Source: Leadbetterella byssophila DSM 17132 (lineage in GTDB: Bacteria > Bacteroidota > Bacteroidia > Cytophagales > Spirosomataceae). From it: DNA of 64,000 bases. Where the stretch lies: assembly GCF_000166395.1 (NCBI RefSeq), contig NC_014655.1:1178001-1242000 (forward strand). The letters are read 5' to 3'. The stretch's first letter is position 1, and the number at the start of each line of letters is the position of its first letter. This document shows, in pieces, positions 27,183 to 36,800 of this stretch. Below the pieces are notes generated by a model. That model made no database searches and was not told where the DNA came from. It saw nothing but the letters and a program-made list of their open reading frames with translations. Both the position numbers and the translations under genes were made by a program.

Positions 27183-27996
27183 GGCCGGAGTTTAATCTAC
27201 AGTTATTGTTAGATTGCTCTCATATGGCTAGAAGTAGCTTTTATTATCATCAACTCTGCAGTAAAAGCGACAAGTACCGTGAGCTAAAGGAGCTCATTAA
27301 ATGCATTTATCATAAGCATAAAGGGCTTTATGGCTACAGAAGGATTACAGATGAGCTGCAAAAGCTAGGCCGGATCATCAACCATAAAACGGTTTTAAAG
27401 TTGATGAGTTTATTGGGATTGAAGAGCTTGATTCGAAGGAAGAAATACCAGTCGTATCGGGGAGATCAAGGTAAAATAGCACCTCATATTTTACAACGTA
27501 ACTTTAAAGCGGATCGGCCAAATCAGAAATGGGTAACAGACATCACAGAATTTAAAGTTCGAGCTAAAATGCTTTATTTATCACCCATTATGGATCTTTA
27601 TAATCAAGAAATTATCAGTTAAGTGAACGTCCTGTTTTTGGCCAGGTAGTAGATATGCTCAAAAAGGCATTCAAAAAGATCCCTACTAGTACCGAACTAC
27701 TGTTCCACTCTGACCAGGGATGGCAATATCAAATGAAACAATTCCAAGCTCTGCTTAAGAAAAAGGGAATCGTTCAGAGCATGTCGAGAAAAGGCAACTG
27801 CTTAGACAATGCCATTATTGAAAACTTCTTTGGAACACTGAAAGCAGAAATGTTTTACATCCAGAAAATCGACTCCATAGAAGAGCTAAAGAATCAAATC
27901 AAAAACTATATTTACTATTACAATCATCTAAGAATAAAGTCAAATCTAAAAAAAATGAGCCCGATTCAATATCGAACTCATTTCTCTGAAATTTAA
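27108..27996 (+). pseudogene. IS3 orfB remnant (DDE transposase)
   Basis: DDE/rve integrase core: first Asp in KWVTDITEF, second in LLFHSDQGWQYQ, Glu in NAIIENFFGTLKAE. The frame is broken near 27,617-27,655: after YNQEIIS a TAA appears, while another frame reads QLSERPVFGQVVDMLKKAF. The missing sequence is compatible with loss of one copy of a short TATCAGT-like repeat. The second half then continues to the stop at 27996. Non-functional as it stands. Confidence 0.85.
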
Positions 27997-28004
27997 TTTT
28001 TAAC

Positions 28005-28024
28005 CGTCCAACTTTTGGGGGTCA
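28005..28024 (+). repeat. IS3 right terminal inverted repeat
   Basis: Sequence GTCCAACTTTTGGGGGTCA, the imperfect complement of the left end, finishing with CA at 28024. Confidence 0.75.
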
Positions 28025-28245
28025 GTCCATCTTTTTTATTTCACCTCTCCTTAAATGTCTTAGTGTATATTTTAGTTGTGAATTTAATTTATTTCCTGGC
28101 TATAAAATCTTCTGCAAGTTATCATCTGAATATCTGACATTTACGGGTTATTTCACCCTTTTTTCCTTGGTCATTTAACCTATAGATATACAATATACTA
28201 ATTCGCTCAAAATAATGTTATTATTGTACATATAATTAATTAACT

Positions 28246-28707
28246 ATGAGCACAATTGGCATAAAACCGGATCCCCAGGTAACCAAATTCCTGACCATCT
28301 TACTTGCAGATGAATTCGTCCTCTATATGAAAACCAGAAATGCACACTGGAACGTAGAAGGACCTGATTTTGGCACCATGCATATTTTTTTTGAAACGCA
28401 GTATAATGAACTGGCCACTATAGTAGATGAAACTGCGGAAAGGTTAAGAAAACTGGACCACTATGCTACAGCATCTTTAACGGAATATCTGAAACTGACT
28501 CACCTCACGGAACATAAATTAGAAAAAACAGACAGCATGACCTTCATAAAAGCCCTTCTGGAAGATCATGAGTCTATTATCATTCATATACGTGAGCAAC
28601 TAAAAAAATTAGAGGATTCCTTAGATAAAGGCACAGAGGACTTTATCACAGGACTCCTAGAGCAGCACGAAAAGACCGCCTGGATGCTCCGAGCTCACCT
28701 TAAATAA
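28246..28707 (+). CDS. dps: Dps-family ferritin-like DNA-protection protein
   Basis: A 153-residue four-helix-bundle protein of the Dps family that oxidises and stores iron with peroxide and shields DNA. The ferroxidase motif appears as TRNAHWNVEGPDF near 33-45 and DETAERLRKLDHYATAS near 65-80; later helices contain HE and LLEDHE. Length is normal. No TAnnTTTG element is evident upstream, so control may differ. The decayed IS3 element ends 221 nt upstream. Its stop codon directly abuts that of convergent tcdA. Confidence 0.92.
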   Translation: MSTIGIKPDPQVTKFLTILLADEFVLYMKTRNAHWNVEGPDFGTMHIFFETQYNELATIVDETAERLRKLDHYATASLTEYLKLTHLTEHKLEKTDSMTFIKALLEDHESIIIHIREQLKKLEDSLDKGTEDFITGLLEQHEKTAWMLRAHLK

Positions 28708-29484
28708 TTACTTTTTTATAATACTTTTGCTCATGGTTTTTGGACGCTTAACCGTTTCTACAGGGATCTCTAATAGATCTCTGATGACTACAGAAGCGGC
28801 TACGCCTCCAAAGGCTGCGGGCAGATAAGAAATGGTCCCATAGGCTGATTGCTTATAGTTAGAGCCATCCGTCATTATCAAGGAATCTTTATCCATATCT
28901 TCTGTAGAAAAGACCGCTCTGACACCTTTGGCTACACCTAACTTTTTCACCCTTTTACGGGTATAAAATGCTAATTTGCAGGTATAGGTATCGTATAAAT
29001 CTGCTACTCGTATTTTAGTAGGGTCTGTTTTCCCTCCAGCTCCCATAGAACTCACTATTCTTTTACCGGAAAGATAAGCTTCTCTGATCAAAGTCAATTT
29101 TGGAGTAATGCTGTCTATACAGTCCATCACATAGTCATACGAGTTCTTCATTAACTCTTGGCATGCATCCGGAGTCAAAAACTCTTTGATGACATGTAAT
29201 TTCAAATCCGGGTTAATTGCAAGTAAGCGTTCTGCCATCCACTCTGCTTTAGAAACACCATGTGTGGTAAAGAGAGCGGGTAGTTGTCGGTTCCTATTTG
29301 AAGGGTCTACTACGTCCCCATCCACAATGGTCATCTCCCCTACACCGGATCTACATATAAATTCAGCGGCAAATGATCCCACACCACCTAATCCCACCAC
29401 TAATACATGTGCATTTTGTAATTTGTCAATTCCACTTTTCCCTACGAGGAGTTCAGAGCGGGAAAGCCAGGATAAATCGCTCAT
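28708..29484 (-). CDS. tcdA: tRNA threonylcarbamoyladenosine dehydratase TcdA
   Basis: A 258-residue ThiF/E1-like enzyme that cyclises t6A37 to ct6A37 using ATP. The nucleotide-binding motif is VVGLGGVGSFAAEFICRSG near 30-48, followed by DGDVVDPSNRNRQ with the catalytic region near 55-68. SSMGAGGKTDPTKI near 143 and CKLAFYTRKRVKK complete the family pattern. The start at 29484 gives the usual N-terminus (LSRSELLVG). It overlaps the upstream TatD-like gene by 32 nt. Together with mtaB it is a second t6A-modifying gene in this window. Confidence 0.92.
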   Translation of the reverse strand: MSDLSWLSRSELLVGKSGIDKLQNAHVLVVGLGGVGSFAAEFICRSGVGEMTIVDGDVVDPSNRNRQLPALFTTHGVSKAEWMAERLLAINPDLKLHVIKEFLTPDACQELMKNSYDYVMDCIDSITPKLTLIREAYLSGKRIVSSMGAGGKTDPTKIRVADLYDTYTCKLAFYTRKRVKKLGVAKGVRAVFSTEDMDKDSLIMTDGSNYKQSAYGTISYLPAAFGGVAASVVIRDLLEIPVETVKRPKTMSKSIIKK

Positions 29485-30100
29485 AAAAATTCTTATAAAG
29501 TTCTATTTTTAAATGATCTATAGACATTTGCCTTAATTCAGCAGCCTTAGAATATACATCTTCGATCTTCAAGTCCTCTCTATCGTCCGTTTCCAGGAAC
29601 ACTCTTTCTAAAGGACAGTGTTTAAAGGCTTCCATTACCGTTGGCTCCCTTAACAAGGCCCCTCCGAAAGAAAGATAAAACCCTCTATGGATCAATTCCT
29701 TCGCCAATTCTTTCTTCCTATTAAAACCATGAATGGCCATAGAAATTCTGGGACGCACAATCTTATGAATAGCCATAATCTCATTATAAGCTTTCACACA
29801 ATGAAGAATCATGGGCTTGGTTAGCTTTTCAGCAATTCTGATCTGCTTAAGAAAGATCTCCTCTTGAAATGGACCACCTCTCACTACATCCAGTCCTGCT
29901 TCTCCTATGCATCTTACTCGATCCTGCTTGGCTACTTGCTCAAATTCATCCCAATCCCAATCCTTTTGGAATGTATCCCAGGGATGAATCCCTAAAGAAA
30001 TGTCTTGAGCTTCCCATAGTTCCTGTCCATACCTGCAATTCCTGAGTGCATAAACCTGATCAGGGGATTGGACATGATGGGTATGAAAATCAAGGAACAT
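29453..30100 (-). CDS. Short TatD-like metal-dependent hydrolase
   Basis: A 215-residue amidohydrolase-fold protein related to TatD DNases but about 40 residues shorter. Metal motifs remain: FHTHH at the N-terminus, GEAGLD near 87, ILHCVKAYNE near 115, IHGFN near 137 and LETDDRED near 188. I start it at the ATG at 30100 (MFLDFHTHH), because a -7 element at 30116-30123 would overlap the alternative start at 30118. Its end overlaps tcdA, so the two are co-transcribed. The substrate is unknown. Confidence 0.85.
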   Translation of the reverse strand: MFLDFHTHHVQSPDQVYALRNCRYGQELWEAQDISLGIHPWDTFQKDWDWDEFEQVAKQDRVRCIGEAGLDVVRGGPFQEEIFLKQIRIAEKLTKPMILHCVKAYNEIMAIHKIVRPRISMAIHGFNRKKELAKELIHRGFYLSFGGALLREPTVMEAFKHCPLERVFLETDDREDLKIEDVYSKAAELRQMSIDHLKIELYKNFYERFILAFPL

Positions 30101-30105
30101 TTCTT

Positions 30106-30123
30106 TATTTTTGGACAAAATTA
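30106..30123. promoter_or_regulatory. Back-to-back divergent -7 elements (GNAT and TatD-like genes)
   Basis: TATTTTTG on the plus strand (30106-30113) points to the GNAT gene at 30130. TAATTTTG on the minus strand (30123-30116) points to the TatD-like gene at 30100. Only 2 bp separate them, so the two promoters may compete. Confidence 0.5.
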
Positions 30124-30129
30124 AGAAAA

Positions 30130-30573
30130 ATGACGATCGCTTGTAAGCCCTTTGATCATCTCTCTATCTATGAACTTTATGATATTCTAGCTCTCAGATC
30201 AGAAGTATTTGTGGTAGAACAAAATTGTCCTTATCAAGATCCGGACGGGAAGGACCAAAAAGCTCTGCACTGTATTGGAAGACTAGCTGGAAAAATAGCT
30301 GCTTACACCAGAATATTTGATATTAACCAGTCCTATGAAGGCTATTTATCAATTGGAAGGGTTATAGTTAATCCGGAGTTTAGAAAAATGGGACTTGGAA
30401 AGACTATCATGGAGTATTCTATCCTTCAATGCCGAAATCTCTTTGGAAACCACCCCATCAAAATTGGAGCCCAATTGTATCTGGACAAGTTTTACCGTGA
30501 ACTAGGATTTGTACCACAAGGCGAACCCTATATGGAGGATGGTATCCCCCACCAAATCATGATTCTAATCTAA
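30130..30573 (+). CDS. elaA: ElaA-like GNAT acetyltransferase
   Basis: A 147-residue GNAT enzyme. The start at 30130 (MTIACKPFDHLS) gives the ElaA-family N-terminus; a 28-residue longer version would begin upstream of the -7 element. Acceptor-region motif LRSEVFVVEQNCPYQDPDGKD and acetyl-CoA-binding IGRVIVNPEFRKMGLGKTIM near 75-95 fit the family, ending with LYLDKFYRELGF. The acceptor is unknown. It overlaps convergent ybeY by 17 nt. Confidence 0.88.
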   Translation: MTIACKPFDHLSIYELYDILALRSEVFVVEQNCPYQDPDGKDQKALHCIGRLAGKIAAYTRIFDINQSYEGYLSIGRVIVNPEFRKMGLGKTIMEYSILQCRNLFGNHPIKIGAQLYLDKFYRELGFVPQGEPYMEDGIPHQIMILI

Positions 30574-30985
30574 GATAGGCAGCAATGGCTTTCTCTTCTC
30601 CTGCACGCATAAGCTTGCTATCTTCTTCCGTCTTATCTTTTAACCCTAAAAGATGAAGCACGCCATGAGCCATTACACGAAGTAATTCCTGTTCAAAGCT
30701 AACCTTAAAGGTCTGCGCATTTTCCCTCACCCTATCTACTGAGATAAAAATATCGCCTTCTATCATCTTCTCCTCTTCACTATTATCGAAAGTGATAATG
30801 TCTGTATAGGTATGATGATCCAGGTATTGGATATTAATCTCCAACAAATCTTCATCACTTAGAAAGATATAATTCAATTCCCCCACCTTCTTGCCATGAC
30901 TTTGAATCAGATTCTTTAACCATGATTTCTTCTTCGTCCTTTCTGTCAGGCGAAATCCTTCAACTTCTACATTAAAATTGATCAT
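30557..30985 (-). CDS. ybeY: Endoribonuclease YbeY
   Basis: A 142-residue metal-dependent endoribonuclease for rRNA maturation and ribosome quality control. I start at 30985 (MINFNVEVEGF), because a perfect -7 element at 31003-31010 places transcription start below the longer alternative ATG at 31015. Conserved DEDLLEINIQYLDHHTYTDIITFD is followed by the metal motif HGVLHLLGLKD. Two His are present but the third, usually in GYDH, is replaced by Lys-Asp, a variation I believe occurs in other Bacteroidota. Confidence 0.92.
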   Translation of the reverse strand: MINFNVEVEGFRLTERTKKKSWLKNLIQSHGKKVGELNYIFLSDEDLLEINIQYLDHHTYTDIITFDNSEEEKMIEGDIFISVDRVRENAQTFKVSFEQELLRVMAHGVLHLLGLKDKTEEDSKLMRAGEEKAIAAYLRLES

Positions 30986-31002
30986 ATCTCTTAAATTTCC
31001 CG

Positions 31003-31010
31003 CAAAGATA
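31003..31010 (-). promoter_or_regulatory. ybeY promoter -7 element
   Basis: TATCTTTG on the minus strand, 18 nt before the chosen ybeY start; it decides that start over the ATG at 31015. Confidence 0.5.
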
Positions 31011-31156
31011 CCCATTTTCTTTTCAAAGATTTACTCACAAGAATCTAAACCTTTAAGTACTAAAGAACAGTAGCTTAGAATTGCACTATAATAAGGATTT
31101 TGGTAACAAACCTATGCCAGAATGGTGCCATTTCCCGGATTTTTGAAATTTATACC

Positions 31157-31164
31157 TATTTTTG
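31157..31164 (+). promoter_or_regulatory. ppx operon promoter -7 element
   Basis: TATTTTTG, a TAnnTTTG match 25 nt before the ppx ATG at 31190. Confidence 0.45.
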
Positions 31165-31189
31165 AGCTAGCAAAGTAACTTACATATAC

Positions 31190-32071
31190 ATGAAGATTGC
31201 CGCCATTGACATAGGATCTAACGCAGCTAGAATGCAGATTTCTTCTGTGCTAAACGATGAAGGGAAAGCCGTATTCAAGAAAGTAGAATACGTACGTTTC
31301 GCACTTCGATTAGGACACGACGTTTTTCGTGACGGCAAAATAGGCTACGATAGCGAAGCCAAATTAAAGAAACTCCTCACAGTGTATCGCCTCCTTATGG
31401 AGCTACATGAAGTAGACGCTTACTTGATCTGTGCTACTTCTGCCCTAAGAGAAGCTGAAAATGGACTAAACATCTGCGAAAGAGTCAAATTAGAGATGGG
31501 CATGACCATCAACCTGATTTCCGGAGAAAAAGAAGCAGAGATGATCAATAACGTGATCGTTAATGAACTTGACCCTGATAAAACCTATCTGCACATAGAT
31601 GTTGGAGGTGGAAGTACGGAATTGAACGTATATAACGGTAAAATAAAGGAGACCTCCCAGTCGTTTAAAATCGGATCAGTCCGCTTAATGGAAGGAAAAG
31701 TAAACCGCGACATGTGGAAGAAAATGCAAAGGTGGATAGCGGACAATGTACCTACTGACCAACCGGTTTACGCTATTGGTACAGGAGGAAACATCAGTAA
31801 GATCTTTGAATATGTACCCAAAGACGAGTACGGCATGGGCACTTTGGAAGACATAGAAAAAGCAGTAGAGTATTTCAATCAATATACCTTTGAAGAAAGG
31901 GTAAATAAATTAAAAATGAACCCGGACCGCGCAGACGTAGTAACCTATGCAGCAGATATTTATCTGTCTGCTATGCGTTGGGCCAAAGCTAATTTGATGG
32001 CCGTACCTGACCTGGGACTAAAAGACGGTATCATGCTGGAAGTCTATCAAAATCTATTAAAAGAAGCATGA
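31190..32071 (+). CDS. Ppx/GppA-family phosphatase
   Basis: A 293-residue ASKHA-fold phosphatase that hydrolyses polyphosphate or pppGpp. Motifs: AAIDIGSNAARMQIS at 4-18, ATSALREAENG near 84, ISGEKEAEMINN near 110, HIDVGGGSTELNVY near 132, and IGTGGNISK near 197. It has only the catalytic domains, without the HD extension of long E. coli-type enzymes. The first gene of a four-gene run, it shares 4 nt (ATGA) with the next. Confidence 0.92.
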   Translation: MKIAAIDIGSNAARMQISSVLNDEGKAVFKKVEYVRFALRLGHDVFRDGKIGYDSEAKLKKLLTVYRLLMELHEVDAYLICATSALREAENGLNICERVKLEMGMTINLISGEKEAEMINNVIVNELDPDKTYLHIDVGGGSTELNVYNGKIKETSQSFKIGSVRLMEGKVNRDMWKKMQRWIADNVPTDQPVYAIGTGGNISKIFEYVPKDEYGMGTLEDIEKAVEYFNQYTFEERVNKLKMNPDRADVVTYAADIYLSAMRWAKANLMAVPDLGLKDGIMLEVYQNLLKEA

Positions 32072-33429
32072 GATTAATTTTCTTGACCCTGAGCCTTTTA
32101 CTCCACTCTGTGGCCCAAGGACAGGATCTTTTTCGTTTGACCGGAAAAATCCTTAATCCCCAACAGGATTATCTCACTTTTACCTATTATGCCGACTGGG
32201 TCTCAGAACCTCGTGAATACACCCTTACACTGAACAAAGATCAAGAATTCCTAGTGGAATTTCCCCTAAAGGAAATGGCCTATTGTGACATCTCCTTCGG
32301 AGAACACGGGGTGCATTTATTAAAAATTGAACCGGGTGATTCCATTCACCTCATGTTTGATCAGGACGATTTTAATAATACACTTAGAGTAGAAGGACCC
32401 GGATCCCATAAATGGGCGTACCAACTCATGCTTCGACAAAGATTTGAAGTAGATGAAGACGGAGACAGAGAATTAAGCCAGTTCAATTCGCCTAGATACT
32501 TTGAAATCACTCAAAAATGGCTATCCCTACAGAATCAATTGCTAGACCAGCAGACCAGTATGGTCTCTCCTGAATTCGCTGCCCTTCAAAAAGCAGATAT
32601 TTTAGGAAAAGTCAAATTATTTGAGCTAGGTTACCTGAACAATAAAAATTCCTCTGATTCCCTTCTGCAATTGGATTGGAACCAATTCCCAGAGCACATT
32701 AAGGCTAAATCCATCTACATGGGACAAGTAGCTGATGCTTTGGTGGATAATTATCTCAAAAACAAAAGAACATCTGCATCCAGAACCTTAGAATACGAAT
32801 ACCTCAAGTTATTAAAAGATAGAATCGGAACAGGCCTTACTGAAAAAGTACTAGCCACTAAACTCTTACAATACCTTGATACTGACGGCATGTCTGAGGA
32901 AATCAAATTACTTGGAGAAGATTTCATGTACTTCGCTCAGAACGACGAATACAAGAAGGTCTTAGCTACCCAATTCCGCAGAAAAGAAGCCCTTGCCGTG
33001 GGAAAAGCGGCTCCAAATTTCATAGTTCAAAACAAAAAAGGGAAATTAGTTGAGCTAAAAGACTTTAAAGGAAAGAACCTGGTCCTTGGCTTCTATGATG
33101 ATGAATGTTATCTCTGCCACGAAGACATGAGAGCCATGGAATTTGTCCAAGGCTTTTTCAGAAAGAAGAAAGATCTCCTCTTTGTCTTCATCAATCTTAG
33201 CCCTAGAGAATTATACCTTCAATTCATCAAGAATCCTTCCCTTTTAGGAACGCACCTGAATGCACCAGATAATTCCTTTATTCGCAAAAATTATAATACA
33301 CAACTTCTACCTAACTACCTGATCATTGACAAAACCGGAAAGATACTTGCTAATGCAGTAGATGAGCCCCGACTAGACGACGGTCGCTCCATGATCCAGG
33401 ACATAGAAAAATTGATTTATAAGCCATGA
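32068..33429 (+). CDS. Exported thioredoxin-like protein with CxxC
   Basis: A 453-residue protein with an N-terminal signal (ends VAQGQ). A beta-rich region (about 20-130) resembles the DUF4369 part of Bacteroidota TlpA-like proteins. A helical middle follows, then a C-terminal redoxin domain (about 310-450) with C347-Y-L-C350, in the usual redox-active position, and cis-Pro region LLPNYLIID. Probably a periplasmic disulfide oxidoreductase; the partner is unknown. Overlaps both neighbours by 4 nt. Confidence 0.88.
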   Translation: MRLIFLTLSLLLHSVAQGQDLFRLTGKILNPQQDYLTFTYYADWVSEPREYTLTLNKDQEFLVEFPLKEMAYCDISFGEHGVHLLKIEPGDSIHLMFDQDDFNNTLRVEGPGSHKWAYQLMLRQRFEVDEDGDRELSQFNSPRYFEITQKWLSLQNQLLDQQTSMVSPEFAALQKADILGKVKLFELGYLNNKNSSDSLLQLDWNQFPEHIKAKSIYMGQVADALVDNYLKNKRTSASRTLEYEYLKLLKDRIGTGLTEKVLATKLLQYLDTDGMSEEIKLLGEDFMYFAQNDEYKKVLATQFRRKEALAVGKAAPNFIVQNKKGKLVELKDFKGKNLVLGFYDDECYLCHEDMRAMEFVQGFFRKKKDLLFVFINLSPRELYLQFIKNPSLLGTHLNAPDNSFIRKNYNTQLLPNYLIIDKTGKILANAVDEPRLDDGRSMIQDIEKLIYKP

Positions 33430-33887
33430 GGAAACAGATACTCCTAATTGCTTTGGTCCTATTCTTTGCCTCATGTAAGAAAAACAGCGCGCCTGCAGCA
33501 AATAAAAACCAGATCTTGCCGGACATCGCACTAAGATATAAAGGTACTCCTTACAAATATGGCGGAAATACCGCGCAAGGCATGGATTGCTCCGGACTAG
33601 TATTCCGCACTTTTGCTGAATTAAACAGATCCTTTCCCCGCTCTTCCTATGAGCAAGCAGAAATCTTCCCCAGCGTCCCCCAATCTCAAATCAGAGAGGG
33701 CGATTTGCTGTATTTTAAAATTGGGAAAACCAAACAAATCAATCATACTGGAATAGTCACGAGAGTCGTTAATAAGGAAACCATTATGTTCATCCACTCT
33801 TCCAGTTCAGCCGGGGTGAGAGAAGATAATTTGTATTCCAAATATTGGGCACCTAAATTTGTAAAAGCCACAAGACCAAAGATCTAA
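33426..33887 (+). CDS. NlpC/P60 cell-wall peptidase lipoprotein
   Basis: A 153-residue lipoprotein (lipobox FASC, Cys 17) with one NlpC/P60 domain. The catalytic Cys is C55 in GMDCSGLVFRTF, with H107 in INHTGIV and H124 in FIHSSSS completing the triad region. It likely cleaves D-Glu-diaminopimelate bonds in peptidoglycan peptides. No SH3 or LysM domain is attached. Starts within the preceding stop codon (ATGA). Confidence 0.93.
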   Translation: MRKQILLIALVLFFASCKKNSAPAANKNQILPDIALRYKGTPYKYGGNTAQGMDCSGLVFRTFAELNRSFPRSSYEQAEIFPSVPQSQIREGDLLYFKIGKTKQINHTGIVTRVVNKETIMFIHSSSSAGVREDNLYSKYWAPKFVKATRPKI

Positions 33888-33891
33888 TGAC

Positions 33892-36800
33892 ATGATCCGT
33901 TACCTGTTCCTTTTCGCCTGCTACTTTACCCTTTTGAAAGTACACGCGCAGGGAGAGTATTTTGGTCAAAACAAGACCAGAAACCGGACCAATACTTTTC
34001 AAGTATTGCGTAGTAATCACTTTGACCTATATCATTACCTCCCTAATGAAAGCCTAAGAGAGGAATTACTTCGCAACAGTGAATCTTGGTACAGACACCA
34101 CCAGGCCATCTTTAAAATGGCCTTCCTAGAACCAAACCCACTCATTATTTACAATTCACATCCGGACTTCCAAGAGACTACAGTTATTGGAGGACAAATT
34201 GGAGAAGGCACAGGCGGGGTAACCGAAGGCTTTAAGACCCGGGTAGTCATGCCTCTATTCTTCACCAAAAAACAAACTGACCATGTGCTGGGGCATGAAA
34301 TGGTCCACGTTTTCCAATACCAAACCATGACCTATGGTTCTGATTCTACCCGACTGGAAAACATGAGTAACATTCCCCTTTTCATGACGGAAGGACTGGC
34401 GGAATATCTCTCTTTGGGTAGAAATGATCCTCACACAGCATTATGGATGCGAGATGCCGTACTTCACAATGATTTACCCAGTATAGAAGACTTAGTAGTC
34501 AAACAGAATAAGTACTTCCCCTACCGCTGGGGACAAGCATTTTGGGCGTATGTCACAGGACTTTACGGAGATGAAATCATCCGACCGCTCTATAAACAAG
34601 TGGCCATTTACGGTATACGTGAAGCCTTTGTCCGGATCTTCCGTATGGATCTGGATGCATTTTCTGCAAAATTCAAGAACGACCTAAAACAATATTATAC
34701 GCATTTTGAAAGCAACAGGGTAAAAACTTCACCCCATGAGCTTTTAGCCTCCGGTGACATAAACATATCACCCGCTCTCAGCCCTGACGGTAAATATCTT
34801 GCGTACGTGAGTTCTAAAGATGTGCTAAGCATGAACGTATACATTGCGGATACCAAGACCAAAAAAGTGATCAAAAAGATAAATACGGATGGTTTTGGCC
34901 AACATGTAGACTCTTATTCCTTCATAGAATCCACTTTGACTTGGTCTCCTGACAATAAGAAAGTAGCACTTGTGATCCAGTCGAAATCCAAAAATAAATT
35001 ACTCATACTAGACGCTTTCCAAGGAGATAAAAGAGAATATGCCTTACCTGATTTGGATGCATTTACCCACCCTGCTTGGTCACCTCATGAAGAGATCATT
35101 GCATTGAGCGGGATGAAGAATGGGCAAGTTGACCTCTATCTATACCATCTAAGATCCGGGAAACTGGAAGCAGTTACTTCTGATAGATACTCAGACGTTC
35201 AACCTGCCTGGGCACCGGATGGTGAACATATCTATTTTGTGACAGATAGAGGTGGCTCAGAAAGATTGGAAAAGGAAAAGTTGAAGATTGCCAAAATCAA
35301 TCTCAAAACCAAAGCCATTGAGATTCTGCCCTTGTTCTCTGAGGTGGACCTGTACAATCCTCAAGTATCACCTGACGGAAAGATAGTTTATTTCCTGGCC
35401 TCTCCGGACGGATTTAGAGATATCTACCAGTTGGAAGACAAACAGATCTCGCGCCTAACCAACTTCTATACGGGAATAACAGGGATTACGGCATATTCTC
35501 CAGCCTTATCTGTAGCGTCCCGAAGTGGGGATTTGGTCTACAATCTCCTGGATAAGGGCAAATACAACCTGGCACTCTTACCCTCTCAGCAGATAAATGC
35601 ATTTGAAGTTCAAACGAGAGATACCGGTGCAGGAATTCTCCCACCGGGTAGGATAACCCGAGGAGAAGACATGGTAACTGCAGGATTAATGAACAAGGAA
35701 TATCCTCACGTGATTACCAAAGAAACGTATAAGGATGTCCCCTACAAAGGAAAATTCAAATTAGATTATTTGGCTAATTCTGGAGTATCAGCAGGTGTTT
35801 CCAGGTTTGGAGCGGGTATGGCAGGAGGAGTCATGGGGCTCTTTAGTGATATGCTGAACAATAACCAGCTGGCTGCTACGGTTGCGGTTAACGGAGAACT
35901 GGAAGACTTTGGAGGGCAAGTTTATTATCTAAACCAAAAGAATAAGTGGCAATACGGCTTTGCTGCCGGACATATTCCCTACAGGCTTTACGGAGGGTAC
36001 AGTTTAACTGCTGGTGATACAGTGAGCCATTCCTCCGGACTGACTTATATGGAAGGAATGATGAAAGAGCGGATCGTACGCCTATTCATTGATCAAGCTT
36101 CAGGCTTCTTAATGAGACCTATCAGTAGGCAGACCCGCTTTGAATTAGGAGTAAACTCTAATTGGTACACCTATTCTGCCAAAGACTATCCAAGGTACGG
36201 CCTGATGGGGGTTACCAGCACTGGTAGACTAGTAGACTTCATCACCACAGGCTATGGCAAGACCGAAAGAGTAGACAAAGAAACGCTAGGTTTAGAGGGA
36301 TTTCATACCACTCAAATCTTTGGAGCTATGGTAGGGGATAATACTACCTTCGGGTCTGTAGCCCCTTTAAAAGGATACAGATACCGACTAGAAGCTTCAA
36401 GATTCTTTGGAAGAACAGCTTATAATCAACTCCTAGTAGATGTAAGGCAATACCAGTATTTGAAGCCCTTAACCATAGCCGGAAGGGTGTATTATGAAGG
36501 CAGGCTTAATCCTAAGAACCTGGAGAGCTTGAACCGGATCTATCCTTTATATCTAGGATATCCCTGGTATGTACACGGATTAGATAAAAACATGTTCATA
36601 GGCTCATGGAATCAAGTGGGAGAAAGTAGTTTAAGTGGAGAGCAGATGGCAGTGGCTAATGTGGAGCTTAGATTGCCTTTTACGGGACATAAGAAATTAG
36701 CCTTGATACCTTTCCAATATGTAGCTTCTGACCTGAATTTGTTCTTTGATACGGGTATGACATGGAGCACTAAAAAGGTGAATATACCTGAGGGACAAAC

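Larger units (their letters stand above)
26631..28024 (+). mobile_element. Decayed IS3-family insertion sequence
   Basis: A 1394-bp element with TG...CA ends and imperfect terminal inverted repeats: left TGCCCCCAAAAAGTTAGAC, right (reversed) TGACCCCCAAAAGTTGGAC. It carries an orfA-orfB arrangement with an A-AAA-AAG slippery site. Several frame breaks inactivate orfA and orfB. I see no target-site duplication of 3-4 bp (left flank GAG, right flank GTC). A-rich sequence with AAAAAAAGA before and TCTTTTTTATTT after suggests it entered the loop region of the VWA gene's terminator. Confidence 0.9.

Noticed and set aside
30046-30129. Longer N-terminus for the ElaA-like protein from an ATG at 30046.
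   Set aside because: It would begin upstream of the -7 element and adds residues unlike the family.
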